From Chloroflexota bacterium (GTDB taxonomy: Bacteria > Chloroflexota > Anaerolineae > Aggregatilineales > Phototrophicaceae): a DNA stretch of 64,000 nucleotides. The translations under genes and the position numbers were made by a program. The notes below the pieces were generated by a model that saw only the letters and a program-made list of their open reading frames with translations, was not told where the DNA came from and ran no database searches. The stretch covers positions 1-64,000 of the forward strand of contig JAPPFH010000120.1 of the NCBI GenBank assembly GCA_028875185.1, given 5' to 3'. Positions 35,986-44,250 of this stretch are shown here, one piece after another; within the stretch, counting starts at the first letter, position 1; each line of letters starts with the position of its first letter.

Positions 35986-38900
35986 ATGACCCAAAGTGAC
36001 TTTCTCTTCCGCGGCGGCGTCGACGCCTTGGACCCGGATGTCGCCGAATTGATCCGCCATGAGACGGCGCGCCAGCAAGAAAAATTGATCTTGATTCCGT
36101 CGGAGAGCACCGTGCCCTTCGCCGTCCGTCACGCCATCAGTTCTCCCTTCCATAACATTTACGCAGAGGGCTATCCGCTTTCGAACTCGAGGCGCATGAC
36201 CCAGAGCGAAATCCTGAACTATGACGCGCGTTTGGCGGAGTTCCGCCGCAATGCTGACCAGCGCTATTACAAGGGAACCGAATACGCGAACATTCTGGAG
36301 TCGCTGGCGCGCCGCCGAGCCGCCGAGCTCTTCGCCGCCAACGGCGCAAGCGCGGACGATCTCTACGTCAACGTTCAGCCGCTCTCGGGCGCGCCCGCCA
36401 ATAATGCGGTATACAGCGCGCTGCTTGAAGTCGGCGATACCGTCATGGGCATGGACTTGATTATGGGCGGTCATCTCACGCATGGCAGCCCGGTGAACCG
36501 CAGCGGCATCAATTACAATATTGTCAGCTACACGATCAACCCCGAAAGCGAGCGCCTCGATTACGACCAAATCCGCGACCTTGCGCGCGAGCGCAAACCG
36601 CGCCTGATCATCGGCGGCTTCAGCAGCTATCCCTACGCGGCTGATTGGGAAGCTTACCGCAGCATCGCGGATGAGGTCGGCGCCTATTTGCTCGCCGATG
36701 TCGCCCATGTCGCCGGCTTGATCGCGGCCGGCGTATACCCCAACCCGGTCGGCATCGCCGATGTCGTCAGCTTCACAACCCATAAAACGCTGAACGGGCC
36801 GCGCGGCGCCGTCCTCATCACCCATCGCCGTGAGCTTTCGCGGCTGCTCGACCGCGCCGTCTTCCCCGGCGAACAGGGCGGACCACACATCAATACGATG
36901 GCGGGGCTGGCGGTCGCCCTGCGCATCGCCGAGAGCGATCAATTCAAGCAGTTGCAGCGGCAGACGCTCGCCAACGCCGTCCGCCTCGGCGACAAGCTGA
37001 AAGCGCGCGGCTTGCGTCTGCCCTACGGCGGTACCGATACCCATTTGCTGCTGCTCGATTGCAAGACCATCACCGGTTCCGATAACACATCGCTCAGCGG
37101 GGATATGGCCGCGCGCATCCTCGACTTGGCCGGCATCGTCGTCAACCGTCAGACGATTCCCGGCGATACATCGGCGCTGCGGCCGAGCGGCCTTCGCCTC
37201 GGCACAACCTGGGTGACGCAACGCGGCATGGGCGCAGCCGAGATCGACGCGCTAGGCGATATCATCGCCGATGCGCTCAAAGCCTGCGCCCCCTTCAGCC
37301 TCACCGGACGCGTCCGACCGCTGCCCCGCGCTAAGGTCGACTTTGACGCGCTGCAATCCGCCGCCGAGCGCTCGCGCAAATTATCCGCCAGCATCGGCAT
37401 CGACACCGACTCCCAGGCTGATGGCTACCCGCACTTTTACGCGGGAGACCCCCACCCCAAGCAATCCCAGCCCCTAGAGCTCAGCATCACCGGGGCGGCC
37501 GCCGGCAGCTTCCTGCACATTGCAACGACCAGCGATATCATGCGGCTTAAGGATGGCGAGAGCCAGCCGACGCATATTCTTGAAAAAGACGGCGCGGTCA
37601 TGGCGAGCGGCGAAGTGACGCGCCAATCGGCGACCGTGTTCCAATTGACTATCGCCGGCTATACCTACCGCGCCGTCGCCTGGCTGCGCGCGCTTAGCGA
37701 TGGCTTCGTCCTCTTCGATGATAGCGACTTCCACGCCAAGCTGCCTGGTCCCGTCGCCGTCAAGGTGATTATGCCAACCCCATCCCCCGACCCTGTTCCC
37801 CCCTCGGTCCCCCCGCTCGTCGGGGGGCGGACTTCCAGTGAACTAGGGAAGGGGAGTGCAAAGTCCCCCCCTAGCTCGCTGGGGGGGGATTTAGGGGGGG
37901 GTGATACCGCCAGCGCCGGCTACGACGCAAAAGCCTACCATATTGGCATCAATGGCAAGAATTTCGCCGAGCGCGCCGCGCGCCGCCCCCTCCCTAAATT
38001 CGCCCAAAAGCTCAGCGTGATCGATTCGATGCTGCAGACGCCGCTGCACAGCCTGCATTTGGAGCTGGGCGCCAAAATGGCGCCCTTCGCCGGCTATGAC
38101 ATGCCGCTCTGGTACAAATCGGTGGGCGAGGAACACCGTGCCGTGCGCGAGGAAGCCGGCATCTTCGATGTGGCGCATATGGGCGTTTTCGACCTGCGCG
38201 GGCGCGGCGCTGCGGCTTTCCTCGACCAGGTTGCCACCAACGATGTCAAGCGTTTGAACGTCGGCGACTCGCAATATAGCTTCCTGCTTGATGTCGATGG
38301 AATCCCGCTCGACGACCTGATGATCTACCGCCTCGCCGATGAGCATTTCCTCGCCGTCGTCAACGCCTCCAACAACGACTTGAACTGGGCTTGGCTCCAA
38401 GCGGTGATCGCGGGCGATGTCATGATTGATGGGCAATATCCCGCCCGCCGTATCGAGGGTCGCGTAGACACAGACCCGCCGGGTACCAGCCGTCTCGACC
38501 TGCGCGACTTGCGGCAGCCTGACCATGGCGCCGAGCGCCGCGTCGATATCGCCTTGCAGGGTCCCAAGAGCCGGGAATACTTGCTGGCGCTTGGCGGGGG
38601 CGCTGAGGACCTTGCGGCGGTCAAGCGGCTGAGATGGGCGGGCGTCGCTCGCGTCGCGCTCGGCGGCTTCGATCTGATCGTTTCGCGCACCGGTTATACC
38701 GGCGAGCGCGTTGCCTACGAGCTCTTCGTCCATCCTGAGCGCGCGGCCGCCCTCTTCCGCCAGCTGGTCGATATGGGCGTTGCGCCTTGCGGCTTGGCGG
38801 CGCGTGACAGCCTGCGCACCGAAGCCGGTTTGCCTCTCTACGGGCTCGAGCTGGCTGGCGACCTCAACTTGAACCCAGCTGAGGCGGGCTTCGGCGCATA

Positions 38901-39270
38901 CGTTAAGCTCTACAAGCCCTTCTTCATCGGGAAGCGCGCATTCATCGAGCGTGAAGCTAAGCGCAAGGGACAGGTCAGCCGCTTCCGCCTGGATAGCAAA
39001 GGCGCTCGTCCGGCGCATTATGGCGACCCGATTGTGAACGCGCGTGGGCGCGTCGTGGGCACGGTCACCAGCTGCAATATCGATTCAAAGGGCTATCAGT
39101 TGGGGCAAGCGCTGATGGAGCGCGGTTATCGCAAGCCCGGTCTGCGGCTGGCTGTATATGCGGGCGCCGGGCGGCTGAAGGCGGTTGATTACGCCGGGCT
39201 CGCCATTGGCGCGCGCGCGCCAGTGCCCCAGCCCGTGACGATCTTGACGCGATTCCCGCGCAGAAAGTAA
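35986..39270 (+). CDS. Fusion of serine hydroxymethyltransferase (GlyA) and glycine-cleavage T protein (GcvT)
   Basis: 1094 residues joining two folate enzymes. Residues 1-470 are GlyA: YPLSNSRRM..., YYKGTEYANILESLARRRA, DVAHVAGLIAAGVYPNP, and the PLP Lys267 in SFTTHKTLNGPRGAV. Residues about 485-595 form an extra beta-rich domain (GSFLHIATTSDIMRLKDGE). Residues 597-640 are Pro/Gly/Ser-rich and encoded by a repeat. Residues about 670-1090 are GcvT: MPLWYKSVGEEHRAVREEAG, FDVAHMGVF, DDLMIYRL, ALQGPKSREYL, SRTGYTGERVAYELFV and LRTEAGLPLYG. Channelling of methylene-tetrahydrofolate from glycine cleavage to serine synthesis is plausible. ATG 35986 has CAGGAG upstream; a TAGAAT is at 35940. No riboswitch is seen here. 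Confidence 0.92.
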   Translation: MTQSDFLFRGGVDALDPDVAELIRHETARQQEKLILIPSESTVPFAVRHAISSPFHNIYAEGYPLSNSRRMTQSEILNYDARLAEFRRNADQRYYKGTEYANILESLARRRAAELFAANGASADDLYVNVQPLSGAPANNAVYSALLEVGDTVMGMDLIMGGHLTHGSPVNRSGINYNIVSYTINPESERLDYDQIRDLARERKPRLIIGGFSSYPYAADWEAYRSIADEVGAYLLADVAHVAGLIAAGVYPNPVGIADVVSFTTHKTLNGPRGAVLITHRRELSRLLDRAVFPGEQGGPHINTMAGLAVALRIAESDQFKQLQRQTLANAVRLGDKLKARGLRLPYGGTDTHLLLLDCKTITGSDNTSLSGDMAARILDLAGIVVNRQTIPGDTSALRPSGLRLGTTWVTQRGMGAAEIDALGDIIADALKACAPFSLTGRVRPLPRAKVDFDALQSAAERSRKLSASIGIDTDSQADGYPHFYAGDPHPKQSQPLELSITGAAAGSFLHIATTSDIMRLKDGESQPTHILEKDGAVMASGEVTRQSATVFQLTIAGYTYRAVAWLRALSDGFVLFDDSDFHAKLPGPVAVKVIMPTPSPDPVPPSVPPLVGGRTSSELGKGSAKSPPSSLGGDLGGGDTASAGYDAKAYHIGINGKNFAERAARRPLPKFAQKLSVIDSMLQTPLHSLHLELGAKMAPFAGYDMPLWYKSVGEEHRAVREEAGIFDVAHMGVFDLRGRGAAAFLDQVATNDVKRLNVGDSQYSFLLDVDGIPLDDLMIYRLADEHFLAVVNASNNDLNWAWLQAVIAGDVMIDGQYPARRIEGRVDTDPPGTSRLDLRDLRQPDHGAERRVDIALQGPKSREYLLALGGGAEDLAAVKRLRWAGVARVALGGFDLIVSRTGYTGERVAYELFVHPERAAALFRQLVDMGVAPCGLAARDSLRTEAGLPLYGLELAGDLNLNPAEAGFGAYVKLYKPFFIGKRAFIEREAKRKGQVSRFRLDSKGARPAHYGDPIVNARGRVVGTVTSCNIDSKGYQLGQALMERGYRKPGLRLAVYAGAGRLKAVDYAGLAIGARAPVPQPVTILTRFPRRK
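37775..37907 (+). repeat. CCCCATCCCC/AGGGAAGGGGAG repeat translated inside glyA-gcvT
   Basis: About 130 bases of G/C runs containing CCAGTGAACTAGGGAAGGGG, AGTCCCCCCCTAGC and CTGGGGGGGGATTTAGGG. It is read in frame and gives PTPSPDP, then SSELGKGS, then PPSSLGGDLGGGDT. The copy in gcvPB encodes a matching peptide in the same frame and orientation. Confidence 0.85.
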
Positions 39271-39276
39271 GGCGCC

Positions 39277-40224
39277 TCAGACGATGCCGCTTTGCAGCAG
39301 GTAAATCAGCAGCGTCAAGGTGATCGGGCTTATCAGCGTCGTGGTCATAATTAGGTTCAGCGCCAGGTCGCGGTCTGTATCAAATTCATAAGCCAATATC
39401 AGCGTCAGCACCGCCGTCGGCATGCCCGCCTGCAAGATAAACGCGAACCGCGCCGCCCCACCCAAATTCAGAAGCGTGGCGCAAATAATGGCGAGCAGCG
39501 GCGCCACCAGCAGACGGATCGCCGTGCCCGTAAGCAGCAGCCGCCAGCGATCGGGCTTGTGGAATCCACCCAATTGCAATCCCAGCAGCACCAGCATAAG
39601 CGGTATCGACGCATCGGCCAGCAGTTTCGAGCTGCGGCTGAGCGCCGGCGGCAGCTCACCTATGCCGACAGCTTTCAGCGCAAAGGCGAGCGCCAGCGCA
39701 TAAACCACCGGCGTGCGCAAGACGCTTTGTAAAGAAAGCAGCAGCGACGCCGTCCCGCTCGAAGAAACGTAGGGACCCAATGTCCAGGCGACAGTCGAGC
39801 CCGCAATGTAAATGATCACGGCATAAGTCAGCGCTTCGGCGCCAAAGGCGAAGCTGACAATTGAAATGCCGAAGTTCGCGCCATTAAAGACGAAAGTGGC
39901 GACCAGCGTTGTCGCCATTTCACGCGGACTGATCTTGCTGGGAGTCGAAACCGCCGACTTCAGCCAGCGCAAAAGCAAGAACGACAGCGCGCCGACCATT
40001 GCCATGAGCGCCAGCGTACCCACGTACAGGCGCAGGAAATCACCGCCACTGATATTGCTTGTGTAGACGGCGTCAAAGGCGAGCGCCGGCGCAAAGACAT
40101 AAAACATCATCCTGGAGACCGGCGCCGGATCGATATCGAGGCAACGCCGCAAGCCGACGCCCACCGCCGCGATCGCCAGCACCGGAATCATGTTGTCGAT
40201 GAAGATGTTCACCAGGTCGAGCAC
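39277..40224 (-). CDS. AEC-family transporter (auxin-efflux-carrier superfamily)
   Basis: Ten-helix-type inner-membrane permease, 315 residues from GTG 40224. Hydrophobic segments occur throughout (MIPVLAIAAVGVGLRRCL, LALMAMVGALSFLLLRWL, LLADASIPLMLVLLGLQLGG, LVAPLLAIICATLLNLGG, ILQAGMPTAVLTLILAYEFD). The PxxMxxLGxQLG-like and GMPTAV motifs are typical of the family, which moves carboxylates such as malate or malonate in bacteria. It is convergent with glyA-gcvT, 6 bases from its stop. Substrate is unknown. Confidence 0.9.
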   Translation of the reverse strand: MLDLVNIFIDNMIPVLAIAAVGVGLRRCLDIDPAPVSRMMFYVFAPALAFDAVYTSNISGGDFLRLYVGTLALMAMVGALSFLLLRWLKSAVSTPSKISPREMATTLVATFVFNGANFGISIVSFAFGAEALTYAVIIYIAGSTVAWTLGPYVSSSGTASLLLSLQSVLRTPVVYALALAFALKAVGIGELPPALSRSSKLLADASIPLMLVLLGLQLGGFHKPDRWRLLLTGTAIRLLVAPLLAIICATLLNLGGAARFAFILQAGMPTAVLTLILAYEFDTDRDLALNLIMTTTLISPITLTLLIYLLQSGIV

Positions 40225-40287
40225 GCGGCGCCCAGATCGTCTGTGGAGTCAGTTGAGCGCCGATGATACGCCGACGTCTACAAATCG

Positions 40288-40362
40288 TGTAGGGGCGACC
40301 GGTGGTCTTGTGGGCGTCGGCGGGGTCGTCTCGGCGGGTCAGTGTCCACGCGCCCCTGGGGT
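40288..40362. repeat. Two-hairpin GGGGCG repeat, degenerate copy 4
   Basis: TGTAGGGGCGACC/GGTC at the left and CACGCGCCCCTGGGG at the right preserve the outer ends; the inner stems are eroded. It lies between the AEC transporter gene start and the gcvPB stop. Confidence 0.5.
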
Positions 40363-40404
40363 CAAATCAAATGTGACGAGCGCCCCCTGATTACCGCCCG
40401 CCCG

Positions 40405-41991
40405 TCAGCGCGGCAGCGCAGGCGCGCAGCACAAGACCAGCTCCTTAGCCGCGCGCACCTCATCCAGCCGCCGCACGGGCGCGGTAAGCGGCGCCTTGCG
40501 CAGCAGCTCCGGGTCGCGGCGCGCTTCTTCCGCGATGCTTTCCATCGCTTCGACGAACTCGTCCAGGTCGGCTTTGGTCTCGGTCTCGGTCGGTTCGATC
40601 AGCAGGGCTTCGGGCACGATCAGCGGGAAGTAGTTTGTCGGCGGATGGAAGCCGTAGTCCATCAGGCGCTTGGAGATATCAAGCGCGTGGATGTCGTCGG
40701 CGTCTTCAAAGTGCCCTTCCAGAACGAATTCATGCCCGCAGTAGCGCGGGTAAGGCACAATATACGTCTCCATTAGCTTGGCGCGCAGGTAATTGGCGTT
40801 GAGCACGGCGAAGCGCGTCACATCGCGGATGCCGCTGTCGCCATAGACGCGGATATAGGCGTAAGCGCGCAGGTGCATGCCGAAATTGCCGTGGAAAGCT
40901 TTCATCCGCCCGATGCTTTTCTCCGGCATGACGAAGCCGTAAAGAGGCGGTTCGGTGGTTTCACCCCCCCCTGTATCCCCCCCCAGTAAACTAGGGGGGG
41001 AAATAGTAGGCGGACTCCCCTTCCCTAGTTCACTGGGGAAGGGGCCAGGGGATGGGGTTGGGCGGGGTAGGTCTCCTCCCTCCACAATTTCCACAATCGG
41101 TCCCGGCAGGTACGGCGCCAACTTCTCATTGACGCCTACGGCTCCGCTGCCGGGCCCGCCGCCGCCGTGCGGGGTGGAGAAAGTCTTGTGCAGGTTGTAG
41201 TGCATCACATCGAAACCGAGCGCGCCCGGCTTCACCGCCGCCATCAGCGCGTTCATATTGGCGCCATCCATATACATCAAACCGCCAGCTTCATGCACGG
41301 TCGCGATCACTTCCCGAATTGTCGTCTCGAACAAGCCGAGCGTACTCGGCACTGTGATCATCATACCGGCGATGCGGTCGCGCAGCTCGCCCTCGCAAGC
41401 GGCGCGCAGCGCGGAAGTATCTAAATTGCCCTGATCATCACTCGGCAGTTCATGCACATGCATGCCGGCCATGGTCACCGTCGCTGGATTCGTGCCGTGG
41501 GCGCTGTTGGGCACCAAGATGAGATCGCGCTGGCCCTCGCCGCGGTCAATATGGTATTGCCGGATCATGAGAATGCCGGCGAATTCGCCCTGGGCGCCGG
41601 CCGCAGGACTCAGGCTGACCGCCTCAAAGCCGCTAATCTCGCCCAGCCATTTCTGCAATTCGCGCATCAGGAAGAGCGCCCCCTGCGAGCCGCTCTCATC
41701 GGTCAGTGGGTGCAGCTGGGCAAAACCGGGCAGGCGCGCCGCGTCTTCATTAATCTTCGGGTTGTACTTCATCGTGCAAGAGCCGAGCGGGTACAAGCCC
41801 TGGTCGATGGAATAATTGAGCTTGCTCAATTTGACGAAGTGGCGCACCACCTGGACTTCGCCCACTTCCGGCAGCGCCAGCTCCTGGCGCAACAGCGCCG
41901 CCGGCAGCTCAACCTTGGGCACATCGCATTCCGGCAGGTTGACGCCCATGCGCCCCGGCGAGCCGATGTCGTAGATCAGCGGTTGGAGCAT
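40405..41991 (-). CDS. gcvPB: Glycine dehydrogenase (decarboxylating) subunit 2, P protein
   Basis: PLP-containing half of the two-subunit P protein, which decarboxylates glycine and loads the aminomethyl group on lipoyl-GcvH. 528 residues with LYPLGSCTMKYNPKINED, the PLP Lys in MHYNLHKTFSTPHGGGGPG, and PEKSIGRMKAFHGNFG. Between DLPR and EPPLYGF an extra stretch of about 37 residues (PTPSPGP, SELGKGSP, LLGGDTGGGETT) is encoded by a repeat, so the protein is longer than usual; it falls at a likely surface loop before the PEKSIGR motif. It is third in the gcvH-gcvPA-gcvPB order, 118 bases after gcvPA. Confidence 0.96.
   Translation of the reverse strand: MLQPLIYDIGSPGRMGVNLPECDVPKVELPAALLRQELALPEVGEVQVVRHFVKLSKLNYSIDQGLYPLGSCTMKYNPKINEDAARLPGFAQLHPLTDESGSQGALFLMRELQKWLGEISGFEAVSLSPAAGAQGEFAGILMIRQYHIDRGEGQRDLILVPNSAHGTNPATVTMAGMHVHELPSDDQGNLDTSALRAACEGELRDRIAGMMITVPSTLGLFETTIREVIATVHEAGGLMYMDGANMNALMAAVKPGALGFDVMHYNLHKTFSTPHGGGGPGSGAVGVNEKLAPYLPGPIVEIVEGGDLPRPTPSPGPFPSELGKGSPPTISPPSLLGGDTGGGETTEPPLYGFVMPEKSIGRMKAFHGNFGMHLRAYAYIRVYGDSGIRDVTRFAVLNANYLRAKLMETYIVPYPRYCGHEFVLEGHFEDADDIHALDISKRLMDYGFHPPTNYFPLIVPEALLIEPTETETKADLDEFVEAMESIAEEARRDPELLRKAPLTAPVRRLDEVRAAKELVLCCAPALPR
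40960..41064 (-). repeat. CCCCATCCCC/AGGGAAGGGGAG repeat translated inside gcvPB
   Basis: On the minus strand: ACCCCATCCCCTGGCCCC, CCAGTGAACTAGGGAAGGGG, TTTCCCCCCCTAGTTTACTG and GGGGGGGATACAGGGGGGG. It is read in frame with the gene and aligns base by base over long blocks with the glyA-gcvT copy. Confidence 0.85.
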
Positions 41992-42014
41992 GTTTTGCGC
42001 CTTTCTCTTGCGGT

Positions 42015-42083
42015 CCAGCGGGCGACCAGGTTGGACGCCCCTGCATTTGTGATCCGGTGGGAGACCAGGTTGGTCGCCCTTAC
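42015..42083. repeat. Two-hairpin GGGGCG repeat between gcvPA and gcvPB, copy 5
   Basis: Two palindromes (GGGCGACCAGG/TTGGACGCCCC and GGAGACCAGG/TTGGTCGCCC), about 20 bases apart, flanked by GTAAGGGCG on the minus strand. It occupies the spacer between two operon genes, so its RNA form would be transcribed. Confidence 0.65.
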
Positions 42084-42109
42084 TATTCTCGCGCCTGGAG
42101 GCACAGGAT

Positions 42110-43444
42110 TCATGCCAAACCTCGCAAGATCTCGACCAGGCGGTCGATTTCTTCTACCCCGTTCATCTCGGTCACGCAGAGCAGCATGCGGTCGGTCAGG
42201 TGAAAATAGTGCGGTCCCAGGTCATAACCGCCGATGATGCCCTCGCGCAGCAGCGCCTCGTTGATCTCGACGACTGGACGCGGGCAAGCGACAACGAATT
42301 CATTAAAGAAGGGCTTGCTCATGTCAACGCTGTAGCCATCCAGCCGGCTGATCTCGTTGGCGGCGTAATGCGCCTTGTAATAATTGAGTTCGCCCACTTG
42401 GCGCAAACCGTTTTTGCCCATAAGCGCCATGTAGACCGAAGCCGAAAGCGCCATCAGCCCTTGGTTGGTGCAGATATTGCTGGTTGCGCGCTCGCGCTTG
42501 ATATCCTGCTCGCGCGGACGCAAAGTCATGACGAAAGCGCGCTTGCCATCAGCGTCCCGCGTCTCGCCGATAATGCGGCCAGCGATGCGGCGCACGTATT
42601 TCTGCCGGATGGCGAAGTAACCGAGGTAGGGTCCCCCATAGCCGAGCGGCACACCCATCGGCTGCCCCTCGCCCACAACGATGTCGGCGCCGAGCTCACC
42701 CGGGCTCTTGAAGATCGACAATGCCATTGGGTTGGCGACCATCACCAGTAACGCGCCGGCATCATGCACCGCATCGGCGAGCGCCGCCAGGTCGTCAATC
42801 TGGCCGAAGAAGTTCGGATATTGCACGGCGAGCATGGCGGTATTGTCGTCGAGCATCTCCATCAAGTCGACGATTTCGCCACGCCCGCGATCCCCAATGA
42901 TGCGGATATCGCGCCCCTGGTGGTACGTGCGCACGACCTCGCGGTATTGCGGATGGATGGCGTGGCTGAGAATGACCTTCTTTCGTTTGTGGCGGGCGAC
43001 TTCGAGGGCAACCGTTACCGCTTCCGCCAGGCCGGTGGCGCCGTCATAATGGCTGGCGTTCGCGGCGTCCATGCCGGTGAGCGCGCACATCATTGATTGG
43101 TATTCGTAAGTGGCTTGCAGCGTGCCCTGCGAAATCTCCGGCTGATAGGGTGTGTACGCGGTATAAAACTCGCCGCGCAGCAGCATGTGATTCACCACCG
43201 ACGGAATGAAGTGATGATAAGCGCCGGCGCCGCGAAAGATCGCGAAGTCCTGCGCATGATCGTTCGCTTCGCTGATCGCCAGCATTTCCGCCGCTACTTC
43301 CATCTCGCTCATCGGCGGCGGCAAATCCAGTTGCGGAAAACGATGCGTCGCCGGCACAGCCTCAAAGAGCTCCTCAATTGACTCGACGCCGATCTCCGCC
43401 AGCATGTCTTCGGTTTCAATTGCGGTATGCGGTATGTAACTCAC
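42110..43444 (-). CDS. gcvPA: Glycine dehydrogenase (decarboxylating) subunit 1, P protein
   Basis: Partner of GcvPB in the P protein of the glycine cleavage system. 444 residues starting at GTG 43444: SYIPHTAIETEDMLAEIGV, FRGAGAYHHFIPSVVNHML, FYTAYTPYQPEISQGTLQA, MMCALTGMDAANASHYDGAT and GYGGPYLGYFA are all characteristic. Length is normal. It lies 91 bases after gcvH in an operon controlled by the glycine riboswitch, and 118 bases before gcvPB, with a hairpin repeat in that gap. Confidence 0.96.
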   Translation of the reverse strand: MSYIPHTAIETEDMLAEIGVESIEELFEAVPATHRFPQLDLPPPMSEMEVAAEMLAISEANDHAQDFAIFRGAGAYHHFIPSVVNHMLLRGEFYTAYTPYQPEISQGTLQATYEYQSMMCALTGMDAANASHYDGATGLAEAVTVALEVARHKRKKVILSHAIHPQYREVVRTYHQGRDIRIIGDRGRGEIVDLMEMLDDNTAMLAVQYPNFFGQIDDLAALADAVHDAGALLVMVANPMALSIFKSPGELGADIVVGEGQPMGVPLGYGGPYLGYFAIRQKYVRRIAGRIIGETRDADGKRAFVMTLRPREQDIKRERATSNICTNQGLMALSASVYMALMGKNGLRQVGELNYYKAHYAANEISRLDGYSVDMSKPFFNEFVVACPRPVVEINEALLREGIIGGYDLGPHYFHLTDRMLLCVTEMNGVEEIDRLVEILRGLA

Positions 43445-43535
43445 GGTTTAGCCATCCAATCTGCCGCGCCTCCCAACACAAATCCAAGCAAGCGCGCATT
43501 CGTTCGCCCGACGCTGCAGCCAGGCTCGGCTTCAG

Positions 43536-43928
43536 CTAGCGGCTATCACAATAAGCGTCATAAGCGGCCGCGTCCATCAATCCCGCCAATGCGGATTGCT
43601 CGCTCGCTTGGATTTTCACCATCCAGCCGGCGCCAAAGGGATCGGCGTTCACCGTCTCGGGACTGTCTTCGAGCGCTGTATTGACTTCGATGATCTCGCC
43701 AGCGACGGCGCTGTACAATTCGGAGGCCGCCTTCACCGATTCCACTTCGCCAAAGGATTCGCCAGCCTTCAGCGCATCGCCCGCGTCGCGGAATTCGACA
43801 TAAACAATGTCGTTCAACTGATCTTGCGCATAATCGGTTATGCCAATCGTCACCACATCGCCGTCCACGGCAAACCACTCGTCGGTCTCCGCATATCTGA
43901 GATCCGCCCTCGTCTTCCATTCGCCCAT
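43536..43928 (-). CDS. gcvH: Glycine cleavage system H protein
   Basis: Lipoyl carrier that shuttles the aminomethyl group between P, T and L proteins. 130 residues from ATG 43928 (AGGAG upstream; an in-frame TTG 6 bases earlier is less likely). Signs are LRYAETDEWFAVDGDVVTIG, ITDYAQDQLNDIVYVE, the lipoylation site ESVKAASELYSAVAGEI and NADPFGAGWMVKI. It is the first gene of the riboswitch-controlled operon. The L protein (lpd) is not in this window. Confidence 0.97.
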   Translation of the reverse strand: MGEWKTRADLRYAETDEWFAVDGDVVTIGITDYAQDQLNDIVYVEFRDAGDALKAGESFGEVESVKAASELYSAVAGEIIEVNTALEDSPETVNADPFGAGWMVKIQASEQSALAGLMDAAAYDAYCDSR

Positions 43929-43949
43929 TACCAACGCTCCTCATGAATC

Positions 43950-43988
43950 AAAAAACAAAAAGGCGCAACTCGTGCCGAGAATGCGCCC
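43950..43988 (-). terminator. Riboswitch-controlled terminator before gcvH
   Basis: On the minus strand GGCGCA...CTCG pairs with CGAG...TGCGCC and is followed by TTTTTGTTTTTTG. It stands between the glycine aptamer and gcvH, as in a transcription-attenuation riboswitch. Confidence 0.85.
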
Positions 43989-43989
43989 T

Positions 43990-44117
43990 GTCGGTCTGCC
44001 TGACCTTCAGAGGTTTCCGCTTCAAGAATCCTTTTGCCTGAGAGTTTCACGCAAGTTGGCCGACTTGTCGCTTGCCCCTTCGGCGTTCTGTTCGTCGACA
44101 GAATCTCTCTTCCTGCA
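43990..44117 (-). promoter_or_regulatory. Glycine riboswitch
   Basis: Minus-strand sequence contains GAAGAGAG, ACGCCGAAGGGGCAAGC and GAAACTCTCAGGCAAAAGGA, the conserved glycine aptamer core (44020-44117). Downstream (43990-44015) CCTCTGAAGGTCAGGCAGAC may be the remains of a second aptamer, fitting a single-aptamer type with a 3' ghost aptamer. It controls gcvH-gcvPA-gcvPB through the terminator that follows; glycine binding is expected to switch the operon on. Confidence 0.93.
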
Positions 44118-44125
44118 GCAAGTTC

Positions 44126-44154
44126 ATTCTATCGGCTTTTGCGCCCGTTCGCAA
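44126..44154 (-). promoter_or_regulatory. Promoter of the gcv operon
   Basis: On the minus strand TTGCGA (44154-44149), a 17-bp spacer and TAGAAT (44131-44126), directly upstream of the riboswitch. Confidence 0.7.
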
Positions 44155-44250
44155 CGCAGGCATTCAAGATTACTGGGCGGGCGCTCTAACTTCATCAGCG
44201 CAAAAGAAGCTGTTAGAATGAACTCGCGGATTGTCAACGCGAAAGCTTAA

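Noticed and set aside
35293-37221. Long minus-strand open frame opposite glyA-gcvT and the SGNH gene
   Set aside because: It is a shadow of two well-supported plus-strand genes; its product is rich in Arg/Ala/Val with no family motif. GC-rich third positions commonly open such antisense frames.
37891-39018. Minus-strand open frame opposite the GcvT half
   Set aside because: Antisense shadow of conserved GcvT coding sequence.
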